64,000 nucleotides of DNA, taken from NCBI GenBank assembly GCA_946902875.1, contig OX336340.1, positions 20,847,566 to 20,911,565 of the forward strand, read 5' to 3'. The notes beneath the pieces are model-generated. The model ran no database searches, had not been told where the DNA came from, and saw only the letters and a list, made by a program, of their open reading frames with translations. The stretch's first letter is position 1; each line of letters begins with the position of its first letter. Source of the stretch: Nematopogon swammerdamellus. Lineage: Eukaryota > Arthropoda > Insecta > Lepidoptera > Adelidae. This document shows, in pieces, positions 22,688 to 33,171 of the stretch. A program made the translations under genes and the position numbers.

Positions 22688-22946
22688 CAAAGTATTCCCT
22701 TGCCCCTTACTAGGTGGTAGGCTCAAATTGTAGCCGGCTGGGTTGGTACCACCGTACTTAATGTAAGATGGCCGCATAGCAGCCTCGGTTGTGTTCTCCT
22801 CTAGTCCAGTATAGCCAGCAATCCAGGGAAGTCTCCTGTATGGCACCTACCTTCTCGGAGGTAATATGGGCTGATCGGAGCATGCGCTTTAGCCCTTCCA
22901 AGTCAGCCACCCATACCGGATTATTGCCGGATTACATAAAAAAAAT
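22688..22946 (+). mobile_element. SINE-A, 5'-truncated
   Basis: Starts in the core (CTTGCCCCTTACTAGGTGGT) and keeps the complete body and tail, CCGGATTATTGCCGGATTACAT-poly(A), in which CCGGATTA is locally duplicated. Confidence 0.85.
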
Positions 22947-23443
22947 ATTATTAATACATATTATATACCTATTACATAACTAAAAAAAAAACAGAAAACA
23001 TAAAAGAAAATACATATTAACCGAAAAGATAATTAAATACTTATAAAAAAAGAACACAAATAAAACAACACATTGTTCGCAAAAAGAATGCGGTACAGCT
23101 CTTATTCCTAAGGTAAACCGTAGGAAAGCTGATTTTAAGGCTAACCCATTTTTTCTATTATCACACAATTTTGACAACTTATATAACTAATAAACGGCGA
23201 CGGATCATAAATTCTTGAGTGTTGCCTAACCCGCTAGGTACTATTAATTTAAAACAATTATGTGCGGTCCCGTAGGCTCTACGAGAGTAAGAGGAGACAA
23301 TGTGAACTGCCGTGCCAAGGCAAACTGACTCTTGTGTGCGCCGGCCGATAGAGATCAATATTGCTTAGCACGGTTTCTTCTGCGATCTGAAGAGAGCGCT
23401 TAAAATGTTTTTTTTTTTCAGTATCCTTTAAATTCAAGACTAG
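22947..23443. other. No feature recognised
   Basis: AT-rich spacer to the Helitron-like remnant. No coding signal seen. Confidence 0.45.
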
Positions 23444-23580
23444 CTTTTGCCCGTTGTTTCGCTCGCATAGCGCGGTCCATTCTAAATATTGGTCAAATAA
23501 TTTTTTAAATCGGATGAGTATTTTCGGTGATTACCTCGTACATCCAAACTTACAAACTTGACCTCTTTATAATATTAGTG
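23444..23580 (-). mobile_element. Short Helitron-like element
   Basis: CTAGCTTTTGCCCGTTGTTT at the left and CAAACTTGACCTCTTTATAATATTAGTG at the right are the reverse of CTAG- and TCCTAC..TATAAA-type ends. Only about 137 bp. Confidence 0.65.
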
Positions 23581-23582
23581 TA

Positions 23583-24092
23583 GAAAATGCTTCTTCTTCT
23601 TCTTCTTGATGGGCATTTTCCGCATGTAGGTCGCTCTTCTTGGACCCGTTGTGCGTATCACCCCGGCTGCTACTCCATCCAGCCCAGCTCCTTCCAGAAG
23701 TCCTGCAGGCGGCTGACGTCCTTGCAGGCTTCTTGGAGTGTTCTCGGGTTTTTTAGGATGTTTGCCCGCTCGTTTGCCACCCCCTCGCACTGTAGCAGCA
23801 CGTGCGATGACGTTTCTTCAGCCCCCATGCAACCCCTGCACAGGGGGCTATCTGTTTTACCTATAATGAATAAGTGCTTATTTAATGGGTAGTGACCAGT
23901 TGAAGTTCCCACCACCAATCTGATTTTACCTTTGTTCAGTTGTATTATACCCTTACTGAGCTTGCTGTTGATGACCGGCACCGCCGCTCTGGCTTGTCTA
24001 CAGTCTTTTGTTTGTGACCATTGTTGCTGATGCTGATATTTTGCTTGTGTTCTGATCCATGACCTTAGTTGGTTATAAATAATTAAAAAAAA
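23583..24092 (-). pseudogene. LINE fragment: C-terminal end of an RNase H-type (I/R1-like) pol
   Basis: Minus-strand frame from about 24090 to 23670. It reads SWIRTQAKYQHQQQWSQTK, then LNKGKIRLVVGTSTGHYPLN, the cysteine cluster CRGCMGAEETSSHVLLQC, and DFWKELGWME before the stop. The CxxC...HxxxxC pattern followed by an RNase H-like end is typical of terminal parts of I/R1-group LINE polyproteins. The 3' UTR runs to a GAA/CTT repeat tail at about 23587-23610, next to the Helitron end. No catalytic RT motif is present; a 5'-truncated copy. Neighbouring sequence gives no further LINE domains. Confidence 0.8.
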
Positions 24093-24839
24093 TTTATATA
24101 TTTTTTCAGTGATTGTGAAAAATAGGATAGTTCTCTCTCAAAATTCTGAGATCATGGAAGTGAAATACTTTTATGACATGTTTTTTTCTGTGTTCCTAAA
24201 ATATTTGTGAAAATTCTGCTTAATAAAGAACTTAAATGTATCCTTTTCCATCCACTGTGTTTAAATTTTTTTAAGCTTCTAGTATTTCCGGTGAATCGGG
24301 AAGCGAAGGTCCATTTCCCTCGAACGTCCGTTTCCCTATAAAGGCCACTTCCTCGAACTGCCACATCCCATTAACGACCACATCCCCGATTAAAAATTTA
24401 ACGATTTTGGTTTCTCCAGCGGCGGTGTCGTATTGGCATCTGTATCGTTTTATATTATTATTTCAACTCTGAAACCTAATTTTCTCAAACTTTTATAACT
24501 CACCGAGCAAAAATAATTTATAAGACCCGCCGCTCTCTAGGCGACAAATAAATTAATTCCACTACAGTCGGGCTTTAGTTCCGCTAGACGGGCGCTCCCG
24601 CTTATCGGATTGTCTCGGGAATGTAAATTTACCCGACGCTATAAAATCGCAGCTCATATAAAAAGTTCAGCGGTCTCCTTGACTAGGGTCACTATGTAAT
24701 AAATTAAAGTTAGAAGGTGTTTAGCCTACCCGGCCCTCAAACGACGCGGTGGTTGCTGATAAAAAAACGTTCCTATCAAATCCAACTCTCTAGAAAATAC
24801 TTGTTTAAACTTAGGTGTATGTGCCTAAGTATAAATATA
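24093..24839. other. No feature recognised
   Basis: AT-rich spacer. Nothing resembling an exon or repeat family. Confidence 0.45.
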
Positions 24840-25070
24840 TTGTTTTTATGGGTTACCGACACGGTTGACTCCATCACCTGCAACATCCGTGATGTCAGCC
24901 TGTAGCACCTTGGTGAACTAGGTGCCATGCCAATGCTTTCCTTCTGCTGTGCCGGCTAAACTGAACTGCCCTATAAACTATACATAGCCGTTTCGACCGA
25001 CTTTTCATTCAGTGCGGTGGTATCAACCCGAACGGGTTGAACCCAACCACCTAATAAGGTAGACGTACTG
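24840..25070 (-). mobile_element. SINE-B, head-truncated
   Basis: Reverse tail TATGGGTTACCGACACGG, body CCATCACCTGCAACATCCG, CATAGCCGTTTCGACCGAC, and core ending AACCACCTAATAAGG. Diverged relative to other copies, hence older. Confidence 0.75.
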
Positions 25071-25726
25071 TTTTCCTGGTGTCCGTTTTACAGGTCCCTG
25101 CCATTGCTAACCGCCCTTTATTTTGACTTTAATATTATGGTCCCTACATTCACTGATTTACGCCCCGACTCCGATACTACGCGCCGGTGCGAAGTCTAGA
25201 ACCCTTCGTTGCCGTAGTGGTTACAAGTTTCATATTTCACGTTGATGTAAATAAACACATAGAACAGTTGAGTCGGCCTGGGATACGAAAAACAATCACA
25301 GCTTGTCCTACAGGAGATCTAATCTTAATTTGAATACAATTTAGCTACCTAAGTTACCGAATAGAGTGGAGATAAGTCTTAAATTCGGCACCCGATTAGA
25401 ACTTTCATATTCCTAGAGTTTGGGACCCCAGGCACTCATTAGGACACTCCCAGGCTTTACTCGAAACGTTTCGGGCCGAAACAATTCAGAATATCCTTCA
25501 CTGCATTACCATTCTGGGCACAAAGGACGAGCTATACATTTATTTTTTATTGCTTCCGAACTGGGTGGCTCCGTCCGAGGTCGAAGCCTCAGGCGCAGCC
25601 AATTTCACCGCCGCCGAGGAGGTGCCAGTCCGGCTTGGAGGTGGACTAATGTTGCTGGGGAAAGGCTATTAACCCGCGATTTGAAGATCCGTGCATTGTA
25701 GGAGTAGGGAAAGATAATCCCTGGGA
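25071..25726. other. No gene recognised
   Basis: Spacer with short GC-rich CGCCGCCGAGG at about 25610. No supported feature. Confidence 0.4.
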
Positions 25727-26290
25727 GTCCACACCTTTGCAGTGCGGCACAAGAACGATTTAGAGAATCGTGCAGTTCGAAGAACTCTTCTGTCGACTAC
25801 AAAGGGGTGTTCCGGGAGAGTATGGCGGGTTTGGCGAAGGCGAACAGGAGGAGGAGGGATAAGGGAAGCAAGTTCGTCAGAGCAGCGGCCATAGTAGTAC
25901 CGATAAAACAGGCTCAATGAACCAACGATGCGTCTGTGCTTTAGAGGTTGAAGGTCCTTTGTGGGTACAGAGTCACCAATGAGGCGAATGGCTCGTTGCT
26001 GAATAGAATCCAAGGCTGAAAGAAGGTACTCATGGGAACCCTCCTAATGATAACTGCAACATTCCATCACCGGTCTTACTTGTGCTTTCTAGAGTGTAAG
26101 TAGTTGGACCGGCGCGAAAAATCGCCGACATCGGTAAAGGATCCCTAATTTTCGAGACGCCAGTTTCGCCTTGGACTCTATATAAGTATCTCGCCAAGAC
26201 CGGAAAGCGCGCAATGAAATGCCTTTTGAAGATATTATGGTTCCAATCCGCATTCAAATTACGACCAAACGACGACCATCCTAACACATC
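25727..26290 (-). pseudogene. Jockey/CR1-like LINE RT fragment, decayed
   Basis: On the minus strand, between 26180 and 25735, the peptides KAKLASRKLGILYRC, KAQVRPVMECCSYH, LDSIQQRAIRLIGD, KHRRIVGSLSLFYRYYYGRC and RFSKSFLCRTAKVW match, in order, the RT C-terminal part of the LINE at 62.1-63.3 kb. In-frame stops occur after LLTL and after CCSYH, and the frame changes upstream of about 26180. The copy ends abruptly at AKVW with no LINE tail, so it is an old, internally truncated remnant rather than a normal 5'-truncated insert. Confidence 0.8.
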
Positions 26291-26349
26291 CGCATCCAGC
26301 CATCGAGATAAATACTTCTATAAATAGGCCAATCCGTTACAGTTCGTAC

Positions 26350-26844
26350 CAGGGTTGTTGCTTATGCACATTTTTTCACATCAGCTTAAGCTACTATGAA
26401 GATATTTTATCATTGACATCAGCGGATGCTGATGCTGATGCTGATGCTGATTTTAATTATTTTCTTTAAAAGAAAGGGAAAATACTGGACTATATGAATA
26501 TTACGAATTTATATCCAAAGTTTTGGTTGGTATTAAAATAAAAGATTGTGTTTTAATAATTTTGTGACATTTAATCAAAAAAAGAATCAATCTGACACCA
26601 GTACCAGTTTACTTATTATCTTAGCAATTAAATTATTAGTATTGGATGGAACTTTGGAACTATTTGGGACTGTATTTGCTACTTTTCCGGCTTCGAGTCT
26701 GTTCCGAGAAGGTTTGTAACGACTCGAACATCAGCATTAATAATCAGCATCGATCAATGCGGATGCTGATGCGATGCGGATGTTGAAAATGTTGCTGACG
26801 TTCCGCGGATGCTGATGCTGATGCTTATGTTCGCAACAACCCTG
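26350..26844. mobile_element. hAT-type MITE with 8-bp target duplication
   Basis: Terminal inverted repeats CAGGGTTGTTGC (26350-26361) and GCAACAACCCTG (26833-26844), flanked by GTTCGTAC (26342-26349) and GTCCGTAC (26845-26852): an 8-bp target duplication with one mismatch. Subterminal ATCAGC/GCTGAT words are iterated at both ends, including (GATGCT)n at about 26424-26450 and 26810-26825. The 8-bp duplication and CAGGG ends are the hAT signature. About 495 bp, no transposase. Confidence 0.85.
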
Positions 26845-27335
26845 GTCCGTACCACCGTACTGGGCGTATGATGGCGCAAAACACCCTCCTCGGCTCTGTT
26901 CCTACTGGTGTGCGTGTGATTGCGCCTACTACGAATCGATACGTCGAAAATTCCGTCATAGTTGTTGTTGTTCTTGTTGTATAATTTCATCCATAGGTAG
27001 GTAACCTAAGCTTGGACATGTCGAAAATTCCTTCAGTTCTAAATTCAATGCGAAGAAAAATTTACAAACAAACTTTTGTTAGTACCTTATAAGTATTATA
27101 TTTAAGTAATTTACAAATAATTAACCCATACTACCGCTCAGAAGAACATTAATATTTAGGTTCAGCATAAACATGAATACTGAAGAATCTGACCACTCTG
27201 CCTATTTACATTACCTATATCTGGTGTATAGTGCCATCGTAAATTTTGATACTTCATATATCAAGTCAAATAAAAAACAATTAGTTTACGACAGTTCTAC
27301 AATACGAAAAAAAACTTCGCATAGGTACCGGATAA
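26845..27335. other. SINE-A-like fragment, then unassigned DNA
   Basis: 26845-26915 (CCGTACCACCGTACTGGGCG...GGCTCTGTTCC) resembles the SINE-A core/body junction, so the hAT MITE may have landed in an old SINE. The rest has no feature. Confidence 0.45.
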
Positions 27336-27712
27336 AAAACCGGCCAAGTGCGAGTCGAACTCGCGCACCGAGGGTTCCGTATCGCCATGTCATGGTTAGC
27401 GCCACTCGCGCCATCTATGGCATGTTTATGAAATGCTTCATATTAGTTAAAATACACGATTAGTTAAAATGCTTCATACTCTTATCAGTAGATAGCGCGC
27501 GCATACACTTTTTAGTTTCTTCTATGGGAACCCCGTGAATTTTTTACTATTTCATATTTTTATATTTTTTTTATCGGCCGTATTAACACATATTCTGTGA
27601 AAATTTCAACGGACTATACCTATTACGGTTCAAGAGATACAGCCCTCGGACAAACAGATAGACAGACAGACAGACGGCGTAGGCTTAGTAATAGGGTCCC
27701 GTATCCTAAAAA
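27336..27712 (+). mobile_element. G repeat, long form, full length
   Basis: Starts AAAACCGGCCAAGTGCGAGT, contains GAACTCGCGCACCGAGGGTT, CCATGTCATGGTTAGCGCC, CGCCATCTATGGCATG, TTCTATGGGAACCCC, ATATTCTGTGAAAATTTC, an ACAGATAGACAGACAG tract, and ends AATAGGGTCCCGTATCC-A-run. Confidence 0.85.
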
Positions 27713-28469
27713 ATACTATCCACGCATTGCCTGCCCAGCTTTGGCCCCTTATTACCCTGTGGCACAAAATTCTTCATAGTAATTGTGGTAAAAAAGAGTT
27801 TCTTCATAAAACCATGCTCTTTAGATCATGGTAAAGTTCTGGAAAGTGTAGTGATCCCGACCAGGCGATCGATGTAGCGGTCAGGCGCGACCATCCGGTC
27901 TTCTGCGCCCTTCCAGACCCGCCCCTCGCGCCCCTGAAGGGAGGCGCGTCGCCCCTTCCCCTGTTCAAGCAACCGCAATGTCATTAGGACTGCGTTAAAA
28001 ATCACCTTCACACACCACTTTGTACGAGAAAATACAGTTATTCGAGTTACTTTATCTAGTTAAAAAAATGTATTGTCGTCGAGGAAAAGACAACTTACTT
28101 ATAAAGTACAAGTGGAAAGATGGACTGATACAAGTGGGTTATATATATGTAGTATGTAGGTACATCACGTACTGAATACTTTGCTTACCAAACTATTGCT
28201 CATTCCATGGGGAGTGCTGGGAGGAGGTGTTTGAGGCGATCCCGCCGTCCCCTCTCCACCTCAGCACAACGCGCACTGGGCAGGGATCGCATCCTTATAC
28301 GCTAGACTTACCGCAGATGCGTATCAATCGGTTCTGCAGATCTTTCCTCCACAGAAAATGGTAAACTGTTTTTACTCTTTTTAAGACCCGCAAATTTCAA
28401 GTATTAACTGTTGTGGTGTGGTATGAGTTGGTTATGATTGGTATTCTTTATAATTAACTAAATAGTTTC
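27713..28469. other. No gene recognised
   Basis: Contains a GC-rich block at about 27860-27965 and another at 28200-28290 that may be old LINE sequence. Neither gives a recognisable protein. Confidence 0.35.
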
Positions 28470-28650
28470 TGCCCGCTAGCTTTTTAGTCACAGCTCAGGC
28501 CGCCGATGACGGAGCATGATGCTATGTACCCTAAGACCATCTTGAAAAGTGACAGAATGTAACAGTGAAAAACGTATGCAAATCGATAAAGTTGTTCTCG
28601 AGTTATAAGTATATTCATCGCCCGTCTCCGGTCATCCGTAGAAACATAAC
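28470..28650 (-). mobile_element. Helitron-like remnant
   Basis: CCCGCTAGCTTTTTAGTCAC, then CTCAGGCCGCCGATGACGGA, GAAAAGTGACAGAATGTAAC and CCGTAGAAACATA: the reverse of 11198-11404. Confidence 0.7.
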
Positions 28651-29034
28651 TTTATTTATTAGGATTTAATCAAAGATTTAACTAAATGATGCGTTATTCC
28701 ATTGCGCACATATAATTTGATCTTTATTTGAGAGAATGACTCATGAATACCTTCGACAGTAGTAAATTAAATTGTAAGTACTCAGTTGAACTCAGTTCGT
28801 ATACGAAATAATATGAGCGATATATTTTTATTTCCAGCTAACATAATGATGTCGCCAGCCGACAACGAAGGCGCGGGGGCGGGGCGGGGCGGGGGCGTAA
28901 TTTCGTCTGCATTGCCTTGCTTTTTCATTTGCTATCATAAAAATATGTCATGAATGTATTTTGTCTACCGGAATTAATTATTAATTTATTACTGGAAACA
29001 ACACGTGCAATACTCTGGGTAACATGTTTTTGTA
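28651..29034. other. No feature recognised
   Basis: AT-rich except for GGGGGCGGGGCGGGGCGGGG near 28874-28893, a possible G-quadruplex-forming run. Confidence 0.5.
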
Positions 29035-29800
29035 TTTTTAGGGTTCCGTATTCGTCGTACGGGACCCTATTACTAAGCCTACGCCGTCTGTCCGTCTGTC
29101 TGTCTGTCTGTCTGTCTGTCGGTCTGTCTGTCCTACTGCTGTATCTTTGGAACTGTAATAGGTAGCCGGTTGAAATTTTCACAGAATAGTGTTCGCAAAC
29201 TTTTTCTATCTGATTCTGATGTCGACGAGTAACATTAATTTAATTTTACTTAACCCGTCCGCTATGGAGCGGTTAATATAAACCGCAAGTGCCGCTATTC
29301 CGTCAGCTATGGAGCGTTAATTACTTTCTTGTAACTTCTATTCAGTTGGTTTTATATTATAAAATATATGTGTATGTTATATGTAATTCATGCATAAATG
29401 TAATATGTACGTACCTTATAGTATTTATTTCATGTATGTATCTATGTATATGTTTGTGTCCATTTATTTAATAGTTTTATTTTCACGCTTCTCTTTTGCA
29501 CTGCATTGTCCGCCCTATCAGCTTCTCCACATCCTAAAGGTTAGTTTGTAAAGAATGCTACTATGCATTAAACTCACCTGTTGTGTTCCTTTTAATGGTT
29601 TACAATAAAGTATATTTTGATTTGATTATGGTGGATAGTCAACAACAAATAATAAAATATAGAAAAGGTCAAAAATTAAGGAGGGTCCCCATACAAGAAA
29701 TTTGTTTTATTTTGAAAGTGTTTTTTTTTTTTTGTGGTGCGGAAACCTAGATGCCTGAGTCCGACTCGCACTTGGTCGGTTTTTTATGTGTAAATATTTG
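29035..29800 (-). mobile_element. G repeat split by a LINE tail
   Basis: Left part 29035-29190 (TTTAGGGTTCCGTATTCG, perfect CGTACGGGACCC relation, GTCTGTCTGTC tract, GAAATTTTCACAGAATAG) resumes at about 29627 (TATGGTGGATAGTCAACAAC) and ends at CGCACTTGGTCGGTTTTT, 29795. The break is between CAGAATA-GTGTT and ATTATGG, judged against intact copies. Confidence 0.8.
29191..29630 (+). mobile_element. LINE 3' end inserted in the G repeat
   Basis: T-rich trailer ending AAAGAATGCTACTATGCATT, AATAAAGTATATTTTGATTTG-type tail. The same tail layout occurs at 43735-43832. It has no coding part, so it is a heavily 5'-truncated insertion younger than its G host. Confidence 0.7.
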
Positions 29801-29897
29801 TACCGGGGGGGTAGAGTGAATTGAGATTTCGCGTGATGCGTGATGCAATAACACGTATCGTTCATGCTCACATATATCACACTTTTTAAACTTTATC

Positions 29898-30175
29898 TAA
29901 GTGGCGGGTGGCCGAGTGGTTGGGGCATCGGCTTCTCATGCGAGGGGTCCGAGGTTCGAATCCGGCCGGTGTGTACTAATGAGTTTTTTTCTGACGAAAA
30001 ATTACGTGTATACCTTACCTACACCTGCTGCTTCACCGTTCGGAAGCGGTGTAAAACTGTAGGTCCCTTCCCTTGCCCCTTACTAGCTGGTAGGCTCAAA
30101 TTGTAGCCGACTGGGTTGATACCACCGTACTGGATGTAAGATGGCTGCCTATCAGCCTCGGTTGTGTTCTCCTCT
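29898..30175 (+). mobile_element. SINE-A, 5' part of a copy split by SINE-B
   Basis: Intact A and B boxes (GTGGCCGAGTGGTTGG; GGTTCGAATCC), core and body to CGGTTGTGTTCTCCTC. It continues at 30618 after the nested SINE-B. Confidence 0.85.
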
Positions 30176-30617
30176 TTTTTTTTTTTTTTTTTTTATGGAA
30201 TCTTGACACGGTTGGCTACATCACCTACAACATCCGTGATGTCAGCCCATAACACCGGGTGAACTAGGTGCCATGTCAGTGCTTCCCTTCATTTCGCGCC
30301 GGCTACACTGAACTGGACGGAAAACACGAACTATTTACATAGCCGTTTCGACCGACGTTTCGTTCAGTGCGGTGGTACCAACCCGGCCGGGATAAACCCT
30401 ACCACCTAGTAAGGTAAGAAGGGAAGGGACCTACAGTTTAACGTGGTATCCGAACCACGGTCAGCCTCCAACAGTCGGGCGGTCATCCATCCAATAACTG
30501 ACCGCACCATTAAGCTGCCGAGGCTGACGATCCCTTAGTCGACTTTTACGACATGCGACGGGGAGAGATGCAGTGGGACTATTCTTTTTAAGTACCGACC
30601 CCACACGGTACAAAAAG
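30176..30617 (-). mobile_element. SINE-B with H1 and tRNA-like head in tandem, nested in SINE-A
   Basis: Reverse poly(A) (T-run 30177-30193), full SINE-B body and core, reverse B box (ATCCGAACCACGG), shortened tRNA-like head (reverse A region TTAAGCTGCCGAGGCTG), then reversed H1 (GTCGACTTTTACGACATG...GACCCCACACGG). Sense order H1-tRNA-body is unique in this window. CCTCT on both sides is a possible short target duplication. Confidence 0.85.
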
Positions 30618-30757
30618 GTACCTCTAGTGCAGTATAACCAAAAATCTAGGGAAGTGTCCGGTATGGTACCTGTCTTCTCGGAGGTAATATTGGCTGGTCG
30701 GAGCATGTGTTTTGGCCCCTCCGACTCAGCCACCTATACCGGATTACATAAAAAAAC
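30618..30757 (+). mobile_element. SINE-A, 3' part of the split copy
   Basis: Resumes at CTAGTGCAGTATAACC and ends CCTATACCGGATTACAT-poly(A). Together with 29898-30175 it forms one SINE-A. Confidence 0.85.
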
Positions 30758-30896
30758 ACCCTGGTTTCATACGCTCATCATTATCTGTCAGTACGAATCA
30801 CTATATATTGTATTTATTTATTCTCTCAGAAAACCAACAGTTCGTATATAAAAAAATAATAGAAATTATAACATAACATAAAACCAGTTAGCGGTC

Positions 30897-31178
30897 ATGC
30901 ATACATACCACACGCTGTATCCCGATATTCGGGTAAGCTGAGTAAACGGTGTTGTGCTGCAAGAACTCCGGTAAATGACAGCACAACACTGATCAAGCAG
31001 CAAGTAAGTACGAAAGCCCACCTGCTGCATGACTCGGTCGAAGGACCGTGCCAAGGTGAGAGGTGGCTATCCTATGGCGCGGCATCTTGTCCTTATCCTT
31101 TAGTCGCCTTTCACGGCATGCAAGGGGAAAGATGCAGTCGGACTATTACTTTTAATTACCTACCGGCCCCACACGGTA
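30897..31178 (-). mobile_element. SINE-C with internal deletions
   Basis: CATACATACCACACGCTGTA at the left, the pair GTTGTGCTGCAAG/GACAGCACAACAC, and CCTACCGGCCCCACACGG at the right. About 50 bp shorter than the 3523 copy. Confidence 0.8.
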
Positions 31179-31257
31179 TGGTTGATAAATTGTATTTTTA
31201 ACCCCCGACGCAAAAAACGGAGGGGTGTTATAAGTTTGTATCCTAATGCTTTGCTGA

Positions 31258-31328
31258 ACGTGGTGATCGGTTTTGTGCGGCAACTCACCCGATTTCTCGC
31301 AGCACAACACCGATTACTCTACCTACCG
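31258..31328 (+). mobile_element. SINE-C-like fragment inside the fold-back element
   Basis: ACGTGGTGATCGGTTTTGTG...GCAGCACAACACCGATTAC matches the 3' body of SINE-C in sense orientation, with drift. It lacks both head and (TATG)n tail. Confidence 0.6.
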
Positions 31329-31552
31329 CGATTTTCGAAACGCAGCGCGATGGTATGTGTTGTATTTAGTATTTCAATCTCATCAATTAACAGGTTAACA
31401 CAGAGGTGAATCCTGCCACGTGACACCTGACGCGTCCGGACGGACGGACGAGGCTCGTCGCCAGCTATTTATGTACTCAGCGGCGGACACGCAATTTTCA
31501 GAGTAAACCGCCTACATGCTATAATGGCAAGGAACAACGCACGATGTATTAA

Positions 31553-31702
31553 AAAGTCAAAAATAATTTCCGTTCACTTAGTTGAAGGAGTCGATGGTCC
31601 GCTAAGTAAATTCCCGCGCAGCTCTGAGTTTTTATATTTTATTTAGTTAGCGGTCCCCCGACTTCTTTAACTAAGTAAGCGGAAATTAGTTTTGACTACT
31701 TT
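31553..31702. repeat. Nested hairpin (about 50-bp arms)
   Basis: AAGTCAAAAATAATTTCCGT (from 31554) pairs with GGAAATTAGTTTTGACT (to about 31698). Inner arms carry GTCCGCTAAGTAAA and TTTAGTTAGCGG. The same hairpin occurs at 10790-10950, and a diverged one at 43225-43400. Confidence 0.8.
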
Positions 31703-31881
31703 AGAATCGAGGTTTTTTAAATTTGTAATTTAACTTTTATTTCAAGTTTATTTAAAAAAACCGCATGCAAATCGGTTCACTTTTTAAGATAATAATTTTT
31801 TTTATTACCTAATTACTTAAATATTTGATTACAAACCTAGCTAACAACCATTCCGATTAAACCAGCTTTCCAAGAAAACCG

Positions 31882-32208
31882 AATCCAAATCGGTCCATTC
31901 GTTTGGGAGCTACGATGCCACAGACAGCAGACACACCTATACACGCGCACGTCAAACTTATAACACCCCTCTTTTTTCGTCAGGGGTTAAAATCCAAATC
32001 GGTCCATTCGTTTGGGAGCTACGATGCCACAGACAGCAGACACACCTATACACGCGCACGTTAAACTTATAACACCCCTCTTTTTTCGTCAGGGGTTAAA
32101 ATCCAAATCGGTCCATTCGTTTGGGAGCTACGATGCCACAGACAGCAGACACACCTATACACGCGCACGTCAAACTTATAACACCCCTCTTTTTTCGTCA
32201 GGGGTTAA
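31882..32208 (+). repeat. Exact-length 109-bp tandem triplication
   Basis: Units start at 31882, 31991 and 32100 (AATCCAAATCGGTCCATTCG), each ending TTCGTCAGGGGTTAA. Units are nearly identical (one T/C difference seen, GTTAAACT in unit 2). Each unit includes the complete right TIR of the host element, so the element now ends in three stacked termini. Confidence 0.95.
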
Positions 32209-32305
32209 AAACGGTAGGTCCCTTCCTACATACTTACTCCTTACGAAATAAAAAAATAATGTTGCACTTCATGCCGCTTAATGTGTAGAAAGTGTGGACT
32301 TATTG

Positions 32306-32395
32306 CCTCAGATCAGAATGTCCATGGGCGTAGCTAGACACCTTATGGGTGGCTCGCCGCCACATGTCGCAGTTACTATAAAAACATTATATAGT
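32306..32395 (+). mobile_element. D repeat fragment
   Basis: CAGAATGTCCATGGGCG, GACACCTTATGGGTGGCTCG, CCACATGTCGCAG and an A-rich end; 5'-truncated. Confidence 0.65.
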
Positions 32396-32566
32396 TCAAG
32401 TTTTCCGTCCAGTTCAGTGTAGCCGGCACGACCGAAGGGAAGCACTGACATGACTAGGTAGGTAGACATAACTAGGTGTTCAACAAGGTGTTATGGCCTG
32501 ACATCACGAATGTTGCAGGTGATGTAGCCAACTGTGTCAGTTACCTTAACAAAAAACCAGCAGTGC
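32396..32566 (+). mobile_element. SINE-B, 5'-truncated and diverged
   Basis: TTTTCCGTCCAGTTCAGTGT, GCCGGCACGACCGAAGGG, a small internal GACTAGGTAGGTAGACATAA expansion, GGTGATGTAGCCAACTGTG and an A-run. Confidence 0.75.
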
Positions 32567-33171
32567 GCGTACCAATATAAGCCTAACCCAAAATTAGATG
32601 GTGTCACCCTCGCGTGTCAATGGTTCGTAAAAATTGTCGCGAATACATTTAACTATGCACAATAACAACGGATATCTAAACATGACAAAATTTTACGACG
32701 TCAACGCAGCGGGGGATGGTGTAGCAAAATAGCCTGTAAGGACTATAACGACACCATTCCCCGAAAGGAAACATAGGAAATGAAACAGACGTCAGGCTGA
32801 AACAGACGCAATAATAACCGTTCAGACTCAATTTGGCGGGAAAGTTCACCCTTCATTGATTTTGCCAATTTCTTGCGCGGGTGCCGCTTTAGGGGTCTCA
32901 TTGGCTGTGTCGGGGGCAATTTCGTGATTGCGCTTTTATTAGTGAGCTTCTTATAAGATCATTATGGGTACGTTTTTACGCTTTACATTTCTGATCGACT
33001 GGAGAGCGACACTTAAATCTGGATCCAGGTGAGGCGAAGATTTTTTCCGATTCGCGAGCGCTAAAAGGATTCCTATGCCCTCTGAACTCTCAATATTCTA
33101 GAACAAAAATTACTCTTTTAAATCCAATTTGAATCTGTGGACTATATAATTATTGTCTTTTTAGTATGTAC
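32567..33171. other. No feature recognised
   Basis: Spacer without a repeat family or protein that I recognise. Confidence 0.45.

Larger units (their letters stand above)
31194..32213. mobile_element. Fold-back/TIR element of about 1 kb
   Basis: Left terminus TTTTTAACCCCCGACGCAAA, AGGGGTGTTATAAGTTT; right terminus AACTTATAACACCCCTC, TTTTTTCGTCAGGGGTTAAAAA: inverted repeats of about 45 bp. Inside are a SINE-C-like piece, a nested hairpin and a 109-bp tandem triplication ending at the right terminus. A reverse-oriented partial relative lies at 10505-10975. No transposase frame; class unknown. Confidence 0.8.

Noticed and set aside
22229..22846. 205-residue minus-strand frame
   Set aside because: It is antisense to the LINE end and SINE-A, both identified on the plus strand.
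31882..32251. 79-residue repeated protein
   Set aside because: It is the 109-bp DNA triplication read through; unit length is not a multiple of three, so the frame changes between units.
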